Of a DNA stretch of 64,000 nucleotides, positions 26,790-39,374 are shown piece by piece; the stretch's first letter is position 1; every line of letters starts with the position of its first letter. The stretch is from contig NC_085865.1 in assembly GCF_034702125.1 (NCBI RefSeq), positions 46,211,856-46,275,855 on the forward strand, in the 5' to 3' direction. Source of the stretch: Engraulis encrasicolus (lineage: Eukaryota; Chordata; Actinopteri; Clupeiformes; Engraulidae). Under the pieces are notes generated by a model, which searched no databases, was not told the origin of the DNA, and saw only the letters and a program-made list of their open reading frames with translations. The translations under genes and the position numbers were made by a program.

Positions 26790-27765
26790 ATCAGAGGTGG
26801 AAAGAATACTAAAAAATTTAATTGAGTAAAAATAGAAAAATACCATTACTTGGTTCAAATTCTACTCAAAGTAGAAGTAAAATTACCTCTTTAAAGATCT
26901 ACTTGAGTAAAAGTAAAACAAAATACTTAAAAAAATGTAATTTGAGTACAAGTTAGTTACTTTCAGTTTGTCTTTCTATCGCTTTCCTTAAATAGCACCC
27001 TTCGTGACCTCTGTCTATCTCTACACATGTCATCTTCCAATAATCTGGCGATCGTGACAACAAAATTCTGTGTGCCCTGGTGTGGCAAAGTTGCAGGCCT
27101 AGGGTCAGTTCATTGATACAACAGCCCATTACTGTGAATTTAGGGGTCTGGATTTCATTGTGTGTGGGTCTGGGACCTTCAATTTCAAAGGCGGGGAAGC
27201 CTACCAAAGGAATAGTCTGGTAGATTTCATTTAATTCCCAGTTGTGAGATTAAATTCATCAATAAGTTTTGTTAATAAATAAGAAGTCTTGTATATCTTC
27301 TAATAAACAGTTTTCAGGCTGCGTTGCTACTCCCTCAGATCTAGTCCCTGATGTGTGCTTTACTATTCTCAGCCAGTTGCTTGCAACTCTATTGTACTGT
27401 CTATGGGCTGTCTGACTAATGCTATGGGGCCGGCGGGCCCTAGAGAGTCATCCAATAGATAAGTCCAAAATGGATAATTTATGCTAAATGGTAATTGAAA
27501 TAAAGGGGGAAATCTGTCAGACATGAAGGTACATTGTGTGTTATTTAACACACAATTTCCCTTCATGTCTGACAGATTTCCCCCTTTATTTCAATTTTGC
27601 CTTCCTCAGTACTCAAGGTAGATGTAAGTAAAATACTTGGGCCAAATTGTAATTTGAGTAAAAATAAAATCACCCATTTTAATAACTAATTTGGAAATTA
27701 CAAGTTACTCATCAAAATACTCAATTACAGTAATTTGAGCAAATGCAATTACTGGAGGTTAAAGA
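26790..27765. mobile_element. Element with mirrored GAGTAAAA-rich ends and a perfect central hairpin
   Basis: The left end (ACTTGAGTAAAAGTAAAA, repeated TACTCAA/TTGAGTA) is mirrored at 27610-27750. The inside carries a perfect 36-bp inverted repeat (27493-27528 with 27561-27596) around a second short stem. This resembles common fish non-autonomous elements. Ends and target duplication are not clear. Confidence 0.5.
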
Positions 27766-27771
27766 GCTTAA

Positions 27772-28181
27772 AGGGACAGTTTGGTCAATTTCAACATGCA
27801 GATGTATTGCTCACGCTATCCTTGACTTGCCAGTACCTGGTGATGCCACATTTTTCGGCTCAGCCCTTTCCGAGATATGAGCAATTCTAATGGGGGCAGC
27901 GTTTGTTTACATTTTTAAAAAATGAAATACAGGCCAACTCCAAATAGTTTCCCAAAAGGTACTGCTGTTTGCTAGTTGTCTGCTGATGTTTTATAACCTT
28001 TTGGATGTTTTTGGGAATAAATAAAAATGTTTTTTTGAAATGTAAACAAAGAGCTGCCCCCATTACAATGACCAGGATCTCGGAAACGGTTGAAGAAGAA
28101 GAAAAAAAAATCTCAGGCACTGACAAGTCCAGGGTAGTGTGAGCATTACAACTGCATGTTGAAATTGACCAAACTGTCCCT
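27772..28181. mobile_element. MITE with TTAA target duplication
   Basis: AGGGACAGTTTGGTCAATTT at the left is mirrored at the right (AAATTGACCAAACTGTCCCT), and TTAA flanks both ends (27768-27771, 28182-28185). Inverted similarity continues for over 100 bp per side. It is 410 bp and non-coding. A degenerate relative may lie at 715-900. Confidence 0.75.
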
Positions 28182-28189
28182 TTAAGTAT

Positions 28190-29990
28190 GAGGTGCCCCC
28201 TTGTCAGTATATCAGGAATATACACATCACCACTAAAAGTGTATAGGCCTTTTCCTCACATGTGTTATGCTCAAGAATGCATGTACAAGAAAAGGTATTG
28301 TATAAACTTGAATTGATGTCTATCCCTGATATTGTCTAAAGGGTGCCTCATACTTAAGTAGGTACTACTTATTACTACTTAAGTGTTTTTGGGAAACTCA
28401 GCTGAAGACGATATTATAAGAGTTACCAGCCGGGACAGCCAGATGAAGGTAAATATTTGAGCAGAAGGAGACAAATGCAAGCAGAATCATAGAGTCAACT
28501 CCATCTATCAGGCACAGACACACAGCCACTGCCACACCAACACGCATGCACATTTTGTGTTTTCTCTGGGTTTCTGGTAATGTGTGGAATGATCAAAATT
28601 TGAGAATAGCATAACATATGAATCTAGAAACCACCACTTATTTTTACATAGTAAATGTACTTTGATTACCAGACACTGAAGCAGTAACTGTAAGGGAATG
28701 CAACTCTTCAATTATTTGATTGTTAATAATGTAATCGTGAAACATGTAATCTGTTATTCCCCGTTACTGGTCTGCTCTCTGGACTCTTCATACAGTATGT
28801 TGCTTGGAAGGTGGGGTGATCCCTCACCCCCACTACTTTCAGTTCAGAGCGGGTCAGTCTGTTGATTTGGGACTTTACGTTTACTGATCATCTACGGTAG
28901 AAGTTCTTGAGATCAAAAGTATGTGACAATTCCCCCTGATATAATATAGTTTATAATACAAGGGTGGGGAATCTAACTTGTGGCTCAAGGGCTGTTTACG
29001 GCCCCTGATGTAATTTTAATCTTATGCAGTTTCACATGGAATTTGACATGCTTTGTAAAGAACTCTCAGAAATTTAATTTGCAACACAATTAAGTTATGT
29101 TTTCAGGGGACCTAGTGGAGGTAGGGTCTGTTGTGAAGGTGCCCACCTTCAATATAGGCCTAAACAGCAGGGGGAAATCCTGATTTGTGTTCATAGTGCA
29201 GCCTTTTATAAAATTTGAAATGGCCCACGAATGAAAACGGCTCCCCACTCCTGCTCTAACCTAGCAAGGAAACAGGAAGTTCCACATGCCCCCGCCCCCA
29301 CCTTGAGCACCTGCCCCCAAAAATGTCTGTGCATGCCACTGGATTGTATAGTGTAGTACACTCTCAACAACAGCATGGTACAAAAAGTGACTTTATCCTC
29401 TCCAAACACCCTTAGTCGGTGTAAAAAGTGTAGTCTCTGCTTCATCCAATAGGTCTTTGTCTACATATCAAATTCGAGTGTGTATGTAAATTAGTTCACA
29501 TTTAAGTACATTACACTTTGTTTGGATAATGAAAGATAACTTTTAAGGACACTTGTAATACAAAACCCACCTGTATTGAAATGTACTGGGAAAATTGTGT
29601 GGTGAGGCATAGAAGTTTTATTTTTCCCCCCCAATCTACCAGTATTTTCACTCTTGAGAAATAAACCCTCATTTTTAAATGAAAGTCAGTGAAAATGGGG
29701 GCCTGAGCTAAATTAAGTGGGAAATATGTGTAACGTGTCCTTTGAACTATCTAAGAATTTTGTATAACAACTTTTCCTATAAATATATTTACCTCAGTCA
29801 TTTTTATGCTCAATTTATCAAGATATTAGGAAATTAGCCTAGGCGTTTTTAGTGTAAAATGGTTCAAATAAGAAATGCATGATAAATATGATAAAGCTAC
29901 TGTTCTGCAAAGGTTATCATACCAATTCATAAACTGGACATATGTAGCAATAATAAAATACCAACAAGACTTTGCCCACCCTTTCGATTG
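28190..29990. other. Intergenic, nothing recognised
   Basis: About 1.8 kb of low-complexity-poor, AT-leaning sequence with only short unremarkable open frames. No repeat family, RNA gene or conserved exon was recognised. Confidence 0.3.
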
Positions 29991-31225
29991 CGATCGGTGG
30001 TCTGGCTCATGCACTATTAGGCCAATGAGCTGACTAGCCAACGTGTCCGCTAACTGTGTTAGCTATCCCGTTACTAGCATCTGTCTAGCTCGGCTAACCG
30101 TACTGGTAGTACCCCACTAGCATTCAATAAAGATGGCTACTTCTTCATTTCAGAACCAGAGAGAACCCTCGTCTCTGCCCCTCTGGATGTGGATTCAACA
30201 TCCCTGCCCGGGACCCCCACCCCGTCTACACCGTGTGTCTCGGATACTCGCCGCCGGTGAGTGCTATGACTGCTTGCAGCTGAACACTAGCACTCGTAAG
30301 CTGCATTTGTCATTCATAGACCACATGTTTAACTTACATGCTAAGAGCTGCTATGCTGAGATAGACTGGGCTACCCTTCTCAGGGGTATCCCCGGTATGC
30401 CCCGTTAAGGTCAGATTAGACTTCAGCAACTGCGAGCGTGAAAAGTCGCGTGGGAGTGGCCACGAACCAATTTTGTATTCATGCATCTGCGAGCTCTGCG
30501 AGGTCCGAGGTCTCGTTGCCAGCCACATTCGAAATTGCGCGATTAGGCTACTTTCACTACATTGTAAGCACTGCGGTCATTATTAAGCAATGTTGCTTTC
30601 TATCCCGGTTAGCTAGGTATTTTCACACAAATTGCAAAGGCAATGCAGTGGTATCATTATTTGACATACCCAGTCTGTTTTCACGAGCAGAAAATGCAGG
30701 CATGTAAAGACAGTTGATTCTGCCGATGTGTGTTTACATTCGGTGGAGGAACGGTAGTAAAACCGCAGGCATTGTGCCACGAGTGTTCAACTGATGCATT
30801 GTTTGTTACTTAGCTTAGCTTCGTGTATTTACACACATTTACACACAAGGCATTAATAAAGTTTTTAACAGAATACAGCTCTGCTCTCGCAAACTACTGG
30901 CATTGCGCTGCCACAAGAACAGAACAAGGAAGTAGCGAGACGACCAATCATAGTGCCTTTTTGTCTGCGTACTCCGCGTCCGTCCGACGGATAGTTAGAA
31001 TTTTTTCGAGGCGCTAGACGACGGGCGCAGAGCCTCTGAGAGGGGGGCGTGGACTCGCATAGACAGAAAACGGACGGACGCAGATTCTATGCGAGCGAAG
31101 CATAAATCTAGCTTTATGGCCGGCAAGCCTAAAGACTCGCAGACAGGTGCTGAAGTGCCTGTGACTGCATCACAGGTCTCGAGCTCCAATCATGATGGCG
31201 ACACTGAAGCAGACGACATGGGTCT
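29990..31225. promoter_or_regulatory. CpG-richer stretch, possible unassigned promoter/CpG island
   Basis: Compared with its surroundings this stretch keeps many CpGs (clusters near 30000, 30430-30530, 30960-31080, 31110-31240). A plus-strand frame, 30133-30408, begins MATSSFQNQREPSSL in a fair context, but I do not recognise the product. The stretch could be a CpG island of an unrecognised gene or GC-rich transposon DNA. Confidence 0.3.
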
Positions 31226-31660
31226 CCCGCCTCGTGCACACTTATTACTGTAAACATGTCCAGGGATCTCACAAATGGCTGTTAAAAAAAGGTGGCATCG
31301 TCGAATTGGTTAACTGAGCTTAGTAGCATAAGTAATACATACATGTGCGAAGTTGGCACTCCATATGTTTAGTAAATATGAATGTAAATATGAATATGAA
31401 TGTAAATATCTCCAAGATGGTTTGTGCACAAACACTCATTTTGCCTGCACAATCGGGCACACACTAAGCAAAAAAGATTCCAACCATTTTCGAGTCGTTT
31501 GAATGTTGAGGGGGTGCTGAGTGACCTACTTGAAAAAAATTAAAAGTTAAATAACATAAAAACGATTCGTGCACAATTGTAAATTTTGCCTGCACAAACT
31601 TGCACAAACAAAGAAGCCATTTGTGAGATCCCTGGCCATGTTTACAGTAATAAGTGTGTG
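31226..31660. mobile_element. Small TIR element (~430 bp)
   Basis: The left ACTTATTACTGTAAACATG..CCAGGGATCTCAC is mirrored at 31613-31655 (GTGAGATCCCTGG..CATGTTTACAGTAATAAGT). The arms are about 44 bp with one or two mismatches. The interior is non-coding. Target duplication not clear. Confidence 0.65.
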
Positions 31661-31669
31661 GTGTAAGTA

Positions 31670-31805
31670 ACTGAGGTCATCTGCACTACTTCACCAAGCA
31701 AGGCTCGAACCCGCTACCTACCACTCAACTCTCCAGCTCGGGCATGGGAGGCCCAGCACCATACCGCTGAGCCAACGCTTTGGTTAGGGAGGGAGGTTTA
31801 CTATT
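31670..31805 (-). repeat. tRNA-like SINE head
   Basis: On the minus strand, TGGCTCAGCGGTATGG (box A-like) and GGGTTCGAGCCTTGC (box B-like). Related to 495-660. The interior does not fold as a normal tRNA, so it is treated as a SINE or tRNA-derived relic. Confidence 0.5.
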
Positions 31806-31864
31806 TTAGGACATCCTCATCCTCAGATATCAGACTCAAACATAAGTCACTCAATCTTAAGAAA

Positions 31865-32640
31865 ACCTCTGTCATCTTCAGAAATATTCACTCAGAGTCA
31901 GAGTTGGGTGTCAGCATCAGAGTAAGGTGTCAGACTCAAACACAAGTCACTCATACTTAGGAAAACCTCTGTCATCTTCAGAAAAAGAGCATCATGTCTC
32001 ATCCTCAGGTGGCAGACTCAAACAATAAGTTATCAGAGCTGCAAGAAAACACTTCGTCTTAAGAAAACCTTGGTCAGAGTCGGTAGTCAGATTCGGGTGT
32101 CAGAGTCAGGTGTCAGAGTCAGAGTAAGGTGTCAGAGTCACATGTCAGTGTCCGAGTCAGGTGTCACTGTCAGAGTAAGGTGTCAGTTGCATGTCTAAGG
32201 TGTCAGAGTCGCATGTCAGTGTCAGAGTCAGGTGTCAGCGTCAGAGTAAGGTGTCAGAGTCACATGCCAGTGTCAGAGTCAGGTGTCAGTTTCAGGAGTC
32301 AGCATCAGAGTAAGGTGTCAGAGTTGCATGCCAGTGTCAGTCAGGTGTCATTGTCAGGAGTCAGGTGCTAGGGTCAGAGTCAGGTGTCAGAGTAAGGTGT
32401 CCGAGTCAGGTGTGAGCGTCAGGTGTCAGCGTTGGGTGTCAGCGTCGGCGTCAGCGTCTGGTTTCAGAGTCGGGTATCAGAGTCGGTTGTCAGAGGCGGA
32501 TGTCAGCATCAGCGTCAGGTGTCAGTCAAATGTCACTGCTTTTATTTTGATATTTTGATGTTGAGAGTGACTTCTGGCTCTGAGAATGACAAGTGTCAGA
32601 ATCATCCTCAGAGTCAAAAGTCACTCTCACATGAAAAGTT
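31865..32640 (+). repeat. CAGAGTCAGGTGT minisatellite
   Basis: Dozens of variants of GTGTCAGAGTCAG/GTGTCAGAGTAAG, unit 12-18 bp, all in one orientation, degenerating toward both ends. The open frames that cross it (repeated Val-Ser-Glu-Ser) are by-products. Confidence 0.85.
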
Positions 32641-32699
32641 GTAGTAGGGTAAATTAGTGGAATATTTCAGGAACATTTTTCAAATGTGTATAAAATCAT

Positions 32700-33414
32700 G
32701 AAATCTGGCAGGTATAAGTTACTCTCCAAGGGTCTCTGATTGGGGGAGAAAAACTTCTAAAAAACACCAAAAAATTCTAAATGGTGGCCATTTTTCAAGA
32801 ATAATCTTATTCAATCATGTTGAATTTTTCAGTGTCCAGAGCCTTTTCTCAAAACAGTGGCTCTCACAGAGTATTTCTGCAAAAAGCACGATTGAACACC
32901 AAAGTTAACAGTTTTCACACCTAACCTTTTTGTAGCAACGGTGGCCATCTACAAAATTGCCACCATATTGAATTTTTGAGTGGCTATGGACTTTTATTAA
33001 AATCAATCACTCTCAGATAGTACTACCAAAGGCAATTGATGAAATGTATTTAAAAAGGCCTGCCATCTTGAAAAATTGCCACCATATTGCATTTTTTACA
33101 AAGCAGTGGCCCCCAGAGAGTAGGCCTATTTCTGCCAATAGACAATAGAGCATTTCTGCAATTTTTCATACTTCTATATCAAAGTTAATTTATTTCATTC
33201 ATTAGCAATAGAAGCCACCTTTAAAAATGGCCACCGTATTGAATGTTTGAGTGACCTTCCCTTTTTTCCAAAACAGTGCCCCTAGAGAGTATTTCTGCAA
33301 ACATTCAGGATTTTATACGACTGCTAAGGATTTTTGCACTAACCATTTAGCAATGGTGGCCATCTTGAAAAATGCTATTTAATTAGTGTGTAGCTAGGAA
33401 CAAATCAGTGGCCA
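32700..33414. repeat. Diverged satellite-like array, left part
   Basis: Units of about 120-155 bp. Each has a GGCCATCTTGAAAAAT-type motif, a CCACCATATTGAATTTT motif and an AGAGAGTATTTCTGC motif. The array resumes at 37995 beyond the long-TIR element. Confidence 0.7.
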
Positions 33415-34705
33415 CCAGAGTACGGTGGCCCATTGGTGACATGGAGGGATTTTTTTGGAGGGGGGAATGTATGCACTGGAGACTTTTGCGAGATAACGCA
33501 AACCATTTGCGAGATAGCGCAAGTATTTTGTGTGATAACGCAAATATTTTTGCGAGATAACGCAAATTAAAATTTACATCTGCGGGTTCATCACTTTGAT
33601 TTGCAGCACACTTTTTGGTCACCGGGGTCTGAACCAACACGAGTACGACTTTGACACGCCACAGTTGTAGGGGTAGGCTATTCAATTCATGTTGGATAAC
33701 AGCGAGAGGGATGCTGACAGTCAAAAACATTACTACCGCTGGAAGGACGTGTAAGGATACCGTTATTTTTATCCATTGTTTTATGTTAAATAAACAACAG
33801 ATTTTGAGAGACACCGTAGCACCTTGCTTTGCGAACGGACACAAGGGGAAATATAGGATTTGTTGGACGACACGTGTCTGCAATGCAGAAGCTCTGTATG
33901 ACAGAATTAAGGAAGGCAGATAGGACAACTGTTTACTGAACGGTTATTTTCAAAGATAAAGGAGCATATGAAAATCATTTTGTCACATCAAGACCCACAT
34001 GTGAATTATGTAGGCCTAATTTTAACATAGGCCTCGACGTTGAGGCAGCACGCTGTATTCTTTCTTTCTTTTTCTTGAAACTTTCAACGCAATGTGTCAT
34101 TTGTTGCGGTTCTCCCCTTCTAATTTATAATAGGCTAAATCAAGTAGGCTATCACTGCTTAGCCTTGCAGAGAGCTTAGACTTGTAACAACTCCGACATT
34201 TGGAACTATCCAAAGAGGGCATTGGTTAGTAGTTTTCTCGGTCATTAATGTTTCTTAACGCATGACATGATGGCAGATCACGGAACTTCACGCAGTAGCT
34301 CAATGATGGAAAGCGACATATTTCCTTCCTGTGGTAGAAAATTCCTCCTGTAATACATGACGGATCTTAGGTAAATGGAGGAAATCAAATAGTTATTTGC
34401 TTTTAATTGTGAACCAGTTTTACAGTGATGGCTTTTAGCGAACACAAAAATTACTTTTGGATGTAACTCGTACCGCCGCGTGCCCCATGGTGCCATGGTT
34501 TCCGACCCTGTAGCACTGAGAGATCTCGCTGAAATCTAACGCAGAGCTCACAGAGATGACTAACAACTGTCAAAAATTCATGGAGAAGTGTCAAGTTTGG
34601 CAGTAGGGCGCACTGGCATTGATGATCTGGCTTTGTTGTAAGCAGTCCAAAATCATAACGTAACGGGCGTATAGGGCCGTAGCCTAACGCAACCTTGCGC
34701 AAACT

Positions 34706-35030
34706 AAAAGTGAAAGTGAAAGCCCATTGGGAAACTCCAACTCCCATTGTCATTGTGACACAGCACTCCACAGCACACAAGTGAACACTGCACACTGCAC
34801 ACAACGAAATTGCATTTATGCCTCACCCGTGCAAGGGGGCAGCCCTCAGTGGCGCCCCATGGGGAGCAGTGCGGTGGGACGGTACCATGCTCAGGGTACC
34901 TCAGTCATGGAGGAGGATGGGGGAGAGCACTGGTTGATTACTCCCCCCACCAACCTGGCGGGTCGGGAGTCGAACCGGCAACCTCTGGGATGCAAGTCTG
35001 ACGCCCTAACCGCTCACCCATGACTGCCCA
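34706..35030 (-). mobile_element. tRNA-derived SINE
   Basis: On the minus strand a tRNA-like head with box A-like TGAGCGGTTAGGG and box B-like GGTTCGACTCC (about 35030-34965). A conserved body follows (GGCTGCCCCCTTGCACGGG) and a tail ending TTTCACTTTCACTTT. A headless copy of the same body lies at 43130-43280 in the same orientation. Confidence 0.75.
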
Positions 35031-35071
35031 AAACACTGACAGGACGTTTTTTCCGAGGTGTGGCGGGACAC

Positions 35072-35200
<129 letters not shown>

Positions 35201-35284
35201 CATAGCCCTCCCATTCCACCCCTTCATTGATCACCTTATAGCCCCCTATGCCCACCCCGTTCAGAATCCTCTGCACCCCACACA

Positions 35285-35800
35285 CGCTAATAGTTCTCAA
35301 CGTTAGCACTATAACCTCTTTGGACAGCCCTAGTTGAGAAGGATAGCCGATAGGGTTGGTGCTTATTGCCATCGGGGGTAATTAGTCCATTATATTTTTT
35401 TAAACCAAGGGGCACTGGGAGGGATCAAGGGGGGATTGGGAGGTTTATGATGAGGTTCAGGGGGCGTTTGTTCAAAAAATGGTTGAGAACTACTGCTCTA
35501 CCAGTATGACACAGACTGGCGCTCCCCCCAGCACACACGCGCGCGCACACACATGCACCTCATCCACCATTCTACATCAATGCACATCAATACCTGAGAA
35601 TTTCACTCCGTTGTTTACCACTGGTTTTCAACCTTTTTTGAGCAAAGGCACACCTTTTATCGAGGGAAAATGCCAAGGCACACCACCAATGAAAATGTTA
35701 ACTGAAGCCCCCCCCTCCCCCCCCATCGCTGTGGTTGAAAAACTTGAGCCACTGTGGTCTCTATGTAATCATATGGACGCGACAAAGTTCTCACCTGGAT
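35285..35800. mobile_element. Fragments with hAT-like TGGTT(G/C)(A/T)GAAC ends
   Basis: TAGTTCTCAACG at 35290 and ATGGTTGAGAACTACTGCTC at about 35478 face each other. A second end-like CACTGGTTTTCAACCTTTTT lies near 35620. Such ends are typical of non-autonomous hAT elements in fish. No complete unit is defined. Confidence 0.35.
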
Positions 35801-36106
35801 CTGTCCCATGCAGCAAAACTGGATAAGGCTTTTGTCCAGAAAACCACCATCAAAGAACCCGTGTTCTCTGAGGTCCGCCAGGAGTGACAGCCAATTTCGT
35901 GGAGTTTGGTCTATGACTGGGGTGCGACTGTAAGCGCGGCCACATTTGGTTCACTAGGCCAACTTCGAGTTCGTACTGGTGTTATAGGAACCAGGCTTTT
36001 TGCGCCCTTTGCCCGGCGACTTCAAGACAGTCGGTCGCTGTCCGTGGTACCCGCGGATCCACCTGTTGGTCTGTCTGCGGGCTGCTGTTTATATTGGAGA
36101 GTGACT

Positions 36107-36131
36107 GTGTGTGTGTGTGTGTGTGTGTGTG
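36107..36131. repeat. (GT)n microsatellite
   Basis: A GT tract of about 12 units followed by GTGCGTGCGCGAGTGTG. Confidence 0.9.
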
Positions 36132-36921
36132 CGTGCGCGAGTGTGTGACGTTTAGCCCTTTGCTTTCAGTTCTTATTTTGTGTGATTTAGGAGAAAGTGA
36201 GAGTTCTCTGTTTGTTGTTTTGTTTATTTATATCATTCTTTTGTTTATTTTTGGTTCACCTCACACCGCTTGGGCTGCCCAGTGTGCGGGTTACCCCTAA
36301 ATAGATCTCGTTTGCTGTGCGTAAAAGTAAAACACAAGTGTGCAGTGGTATCGATGTGGGTTTGCCGTGCTTTGTATTTTCATTTCATTACTTAATTTTG
36401 GTTTGCTGTGCTGTTTACTACTAGTGGGGAAAACCTTGGCATCCTTGACGCATGTGGGGGGTGCGGGTGTCCAATAGCCGTTAGGCCTAATCTATTTTAA
36501 CAGTTTGTACATTTTAAAAAGAAAGTGTAAAACAATAACGGAAAAGTCATTTGAACCCTGTCTATGTGGACCTCAACGAACATGTGCTGCTGGGTCAGTT
36601 GAAGTCTAAATAAATTCTGGGGGCAAGATTCCCTCAGTGGCGTAGTCGTGCAATCATCTGTTTGAAATTGGTAATTATTATTTTAATGAATTGACGGCCC
36701 AGAGTCACGGATAGTCTAACTAGCCAAAGATGATTTAATTCATTTAAATTTTAGATCGTCTCTGGTCTAGCCTTCCTATCCTAACTCCCAAACTTTTTTG
36801 CCATTGTTGACCTGGCATTGTTGACATCATGAGAATGAATGAGAGCAGTGGTTGCTCTGAAGTGTGTCAAAGTCGTAGGCCCTATATAGCTACTTGTGTT
36901 GGTTCAGACTTTCTGCGTTAA

Positions 36922-37095
36922 CCCTTTGAGGAGTAAGGAATTTCTAGAGGTTCTTCTAGAATTTTACTGGAACACTCTACAGCTCCTATAGACGTCTGTG
37001 TTAAAAATCTTGCAAAGACATTATGACATCATAATGAGAACTCAAAATTTGGGCAACATTCTAATCACATATTTGTGATGGTACTCCTCAAAGGG
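36922..37095. mobile_element. piggyBac-like MITE with TTAA duplication, inside the right arm of the long-TIR element
   Basis: CCCTTTGAGGAGTA at the left is mirrored by TACTCCTCAAAGGG at the right, with TTAA on both sides (36918-36921, 37096-37099). The other arm of the host element shows the empty site, TTTCTTAACGCATG near 34250. It is 174 bp. CCC-ends with a TTAA target are the piggyBac pattern. Confidence 0.85.
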
Positions 37096-37994
37096 TTAAG
37101 AAACATTAATCCAAGTCTGACATCCAATCCAATCCAATCCAAGTCTGTCTGAGAAAACTATTAACCATGAATGCCCACTTTGGATAGTTCCAAATGTCGG
37201 AGTTGTTACAAGTCTAAGCTCTCTGCATGGCTGTGATAGCCTTGATTTAGCCTATACATTAAAAGGGGAGAGCCGCAACAAACGACTTCAACGTTTCAAT
37301 AAAAAGAAAGAAAGAATACAGCGTGCTGCCTCAATGTCGAGGCCAATGTTAAAATTAGCCTACATAGGCCTAATTCACATGTGGGTCTTGATATGACAAA
37401 ACGATCTTCATATGCTTCATCATCTTTGAAAATAACCATTGAGTAACAGTCGTCCTGACTGCCCTCCTTAATTCTGTCATGCTTCTGCAGTGCAGACATG
37501 TGTCGTCCAAAAAATCCTATATTCCCTCTTGTGTCCGAGCGCAAAGCAAAGTGCTACAGTGTCTCTCAAAATCTGTTGTTTATTTAACATAAAACAATGG
37601 ATAAAATAACGGTTTCCTTGCACGTCCTTCCAGCGGTAGTAATGTTTTTGACTGTCAGCATCCCTCTCGCTGTTATCCAACAACTGTAGTGGTGAATTGA
37701 ATAGCCTACCCATACAGCTGTGGTGTGTCAAAGCCATACTCGTGTTGGTTCAGACTGCCCACCAGTGACCAAAAAGTGTGCTGCAAATCAAAGTGGTGAA
37801 CCCGCAGATGTAAGTTTTAATTTGCGTTATCTCGCAAAAATATTTGCGTTATCACACAAAATATTTGCGTTATCTCGCAAATGGTTTGCGTTATCTCGCA
37901 AAAGAGTTGCGTTATCTCGCAAAAGTGTTAGTCTCCAGTGCATACATTCCCCCCTCCAAAAAAAATCCCTCCATGTCACCAATGGGCCACCGTA

Positions 37995-38960
37995 CCAGAG
38001 AGCATTTTCCACCCAAATGTCAAGCTTTTTTCAAAGTAAATGACTTTTACACTTTTCATTTATCAAAACTGGCAGCCATCTTTAAAAATGACCACCATGT
38101 TGATTTTCTGACTGACCAGGGTTTAATTCCAAAACAGGCCCTTAGATAATATTTAAAGATAAGTAAAGATTTTTACATTCAGCATTTAGTAGCAACGATG
38201 GCCATCTTGAAAAATGGCTGCCATGTAACATTTTATCTGGCCATGACCTTTTTCCAAATCAGCGGCCATCGGAGAGTATTTCTACCGAATTCTGGGCATG
38301 ACCTTTTTCCAAATCAGTGGCCATCAGAGAGTATTTCTACCGAATTTTATCTTATCCCAAAGTGAACAATTTTTACACTAACTGCATAGTAACAGTGGCG
38401 GCCTAGCCAGGCTGTGCCCTCCTAGTGACGCAACACTTTCAGCATTTCAACTAGTCAGGTCAAAGCAATGCAAGTACTTTCTGAGTTCCCGCAAATACGG
38501 GAACTCCTCCCACTTTGTCGATAAGCAAACAACCATAAGCAAACCAAAGGAGGCAGGTTAACCATGCCGTTTGGGAAACGTTAATTGTAATGCTCTCGGT
38601 CAGACCAATTCTTGAAGAGATTTGAACACCGATGATAATCAGGCTAGTGGCGGCCATCTTGAAAAATGAATGTCATATTAATGGCACCCAGAGAATATTT
38701 CTGCCAAGTTTCATAGTTTTATACCAAAGGTAATTTATCTCATTTATTAAAAAAGGCGGCCATCTTGAAACTTTGTCACCGTATTGAGAGACCTTGCCTT
38801 TTTACAAAACAATGGCTGACTTTTCTCAACATGGCCACTTTTGCTGCTAAATGGTTAAAGTGTATGGTGTAAAATGGTGTAAAATTGTATACTTTGGTAT
38901 GAAAGCCTACAATTTGGCAAAAATACTCTCTAAAGGTAGTCGAGTACATCTATGGCCAAA
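37995..38960. repeat. Diverged satellite-like array, right part
   Basis: Continuation of the units of 32700-33414 (GGCCATCTTGAAAAATG, AGAGTATTTCTACCGAATT). It is interrupted at about 38400-38660 by an inverted copy of the 1075-1420 repeat. Confidence 0.65.
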
Positions 38961-39370
38961 ATACACCAAACCCCCTAAACATTGATAGGCTACATGAGGT
39001 TTTTCAACTGATTTCTATACATCCAGGTGTCCTTACTAACATATTAAAAATCTAAGAAAATCTAACTTCAGGGAAAGTATCATTTACAAGATCAAAGTTT
39101 TTAAAATAAAGGTTATTACATGATAATTTAATTATTAACTAACTACAAAAGATCATTTCTTTTATATTGGAAAACCCAGAAATGTGTATGTTAATATGTT
39201 TTTGTCAGCAATATATATTTGTCAAAATTGCCAGATGCTAACTTCCTCGTATTGTTCAAAAACATGAATTGACATGTTTTCAGGATCTGTTTGGTTTGAG
39301 TGCTGTTAGGGTGGATAAAGACACTACTGCTATGGTAATATCCATGTGCTGTTTGTCAGGGCACATCATC
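38960..39370. other. Intergenic, nothing recognised
   Basis: AT-rich sequence without recognisable repeats or coding frames. Confidence 0.3.
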
Positions 39371-39374
39371 AGTG

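Noticed and set aside
30133..30408. Protein-coding gene starting MATSSFQNQREP
   Set aside because: No recognisable domain, no continuation by plausible splicing that I could follow, and surrounded by repeats.
31670..31805. True tRNA genes at 31.7 kb, 0.5 kb or 35.0 kb
   Set aside because: Box-like motifs are present but the stems do not form a full cloverleaf and the bodies extend as dispersed SINEs.
31865..32640. CRISPR-like array
   Set aside because: Units are 12-18 bp, variable and without unique spacers; this is a vertebrate minisatellite.
33383..33928. 181-residue frame on the minus strand
   Set aside because: It runs across the terminal palindromic units of the long-TIR element, so the length is by chance; the opposite-strand segment looks more protein-like.
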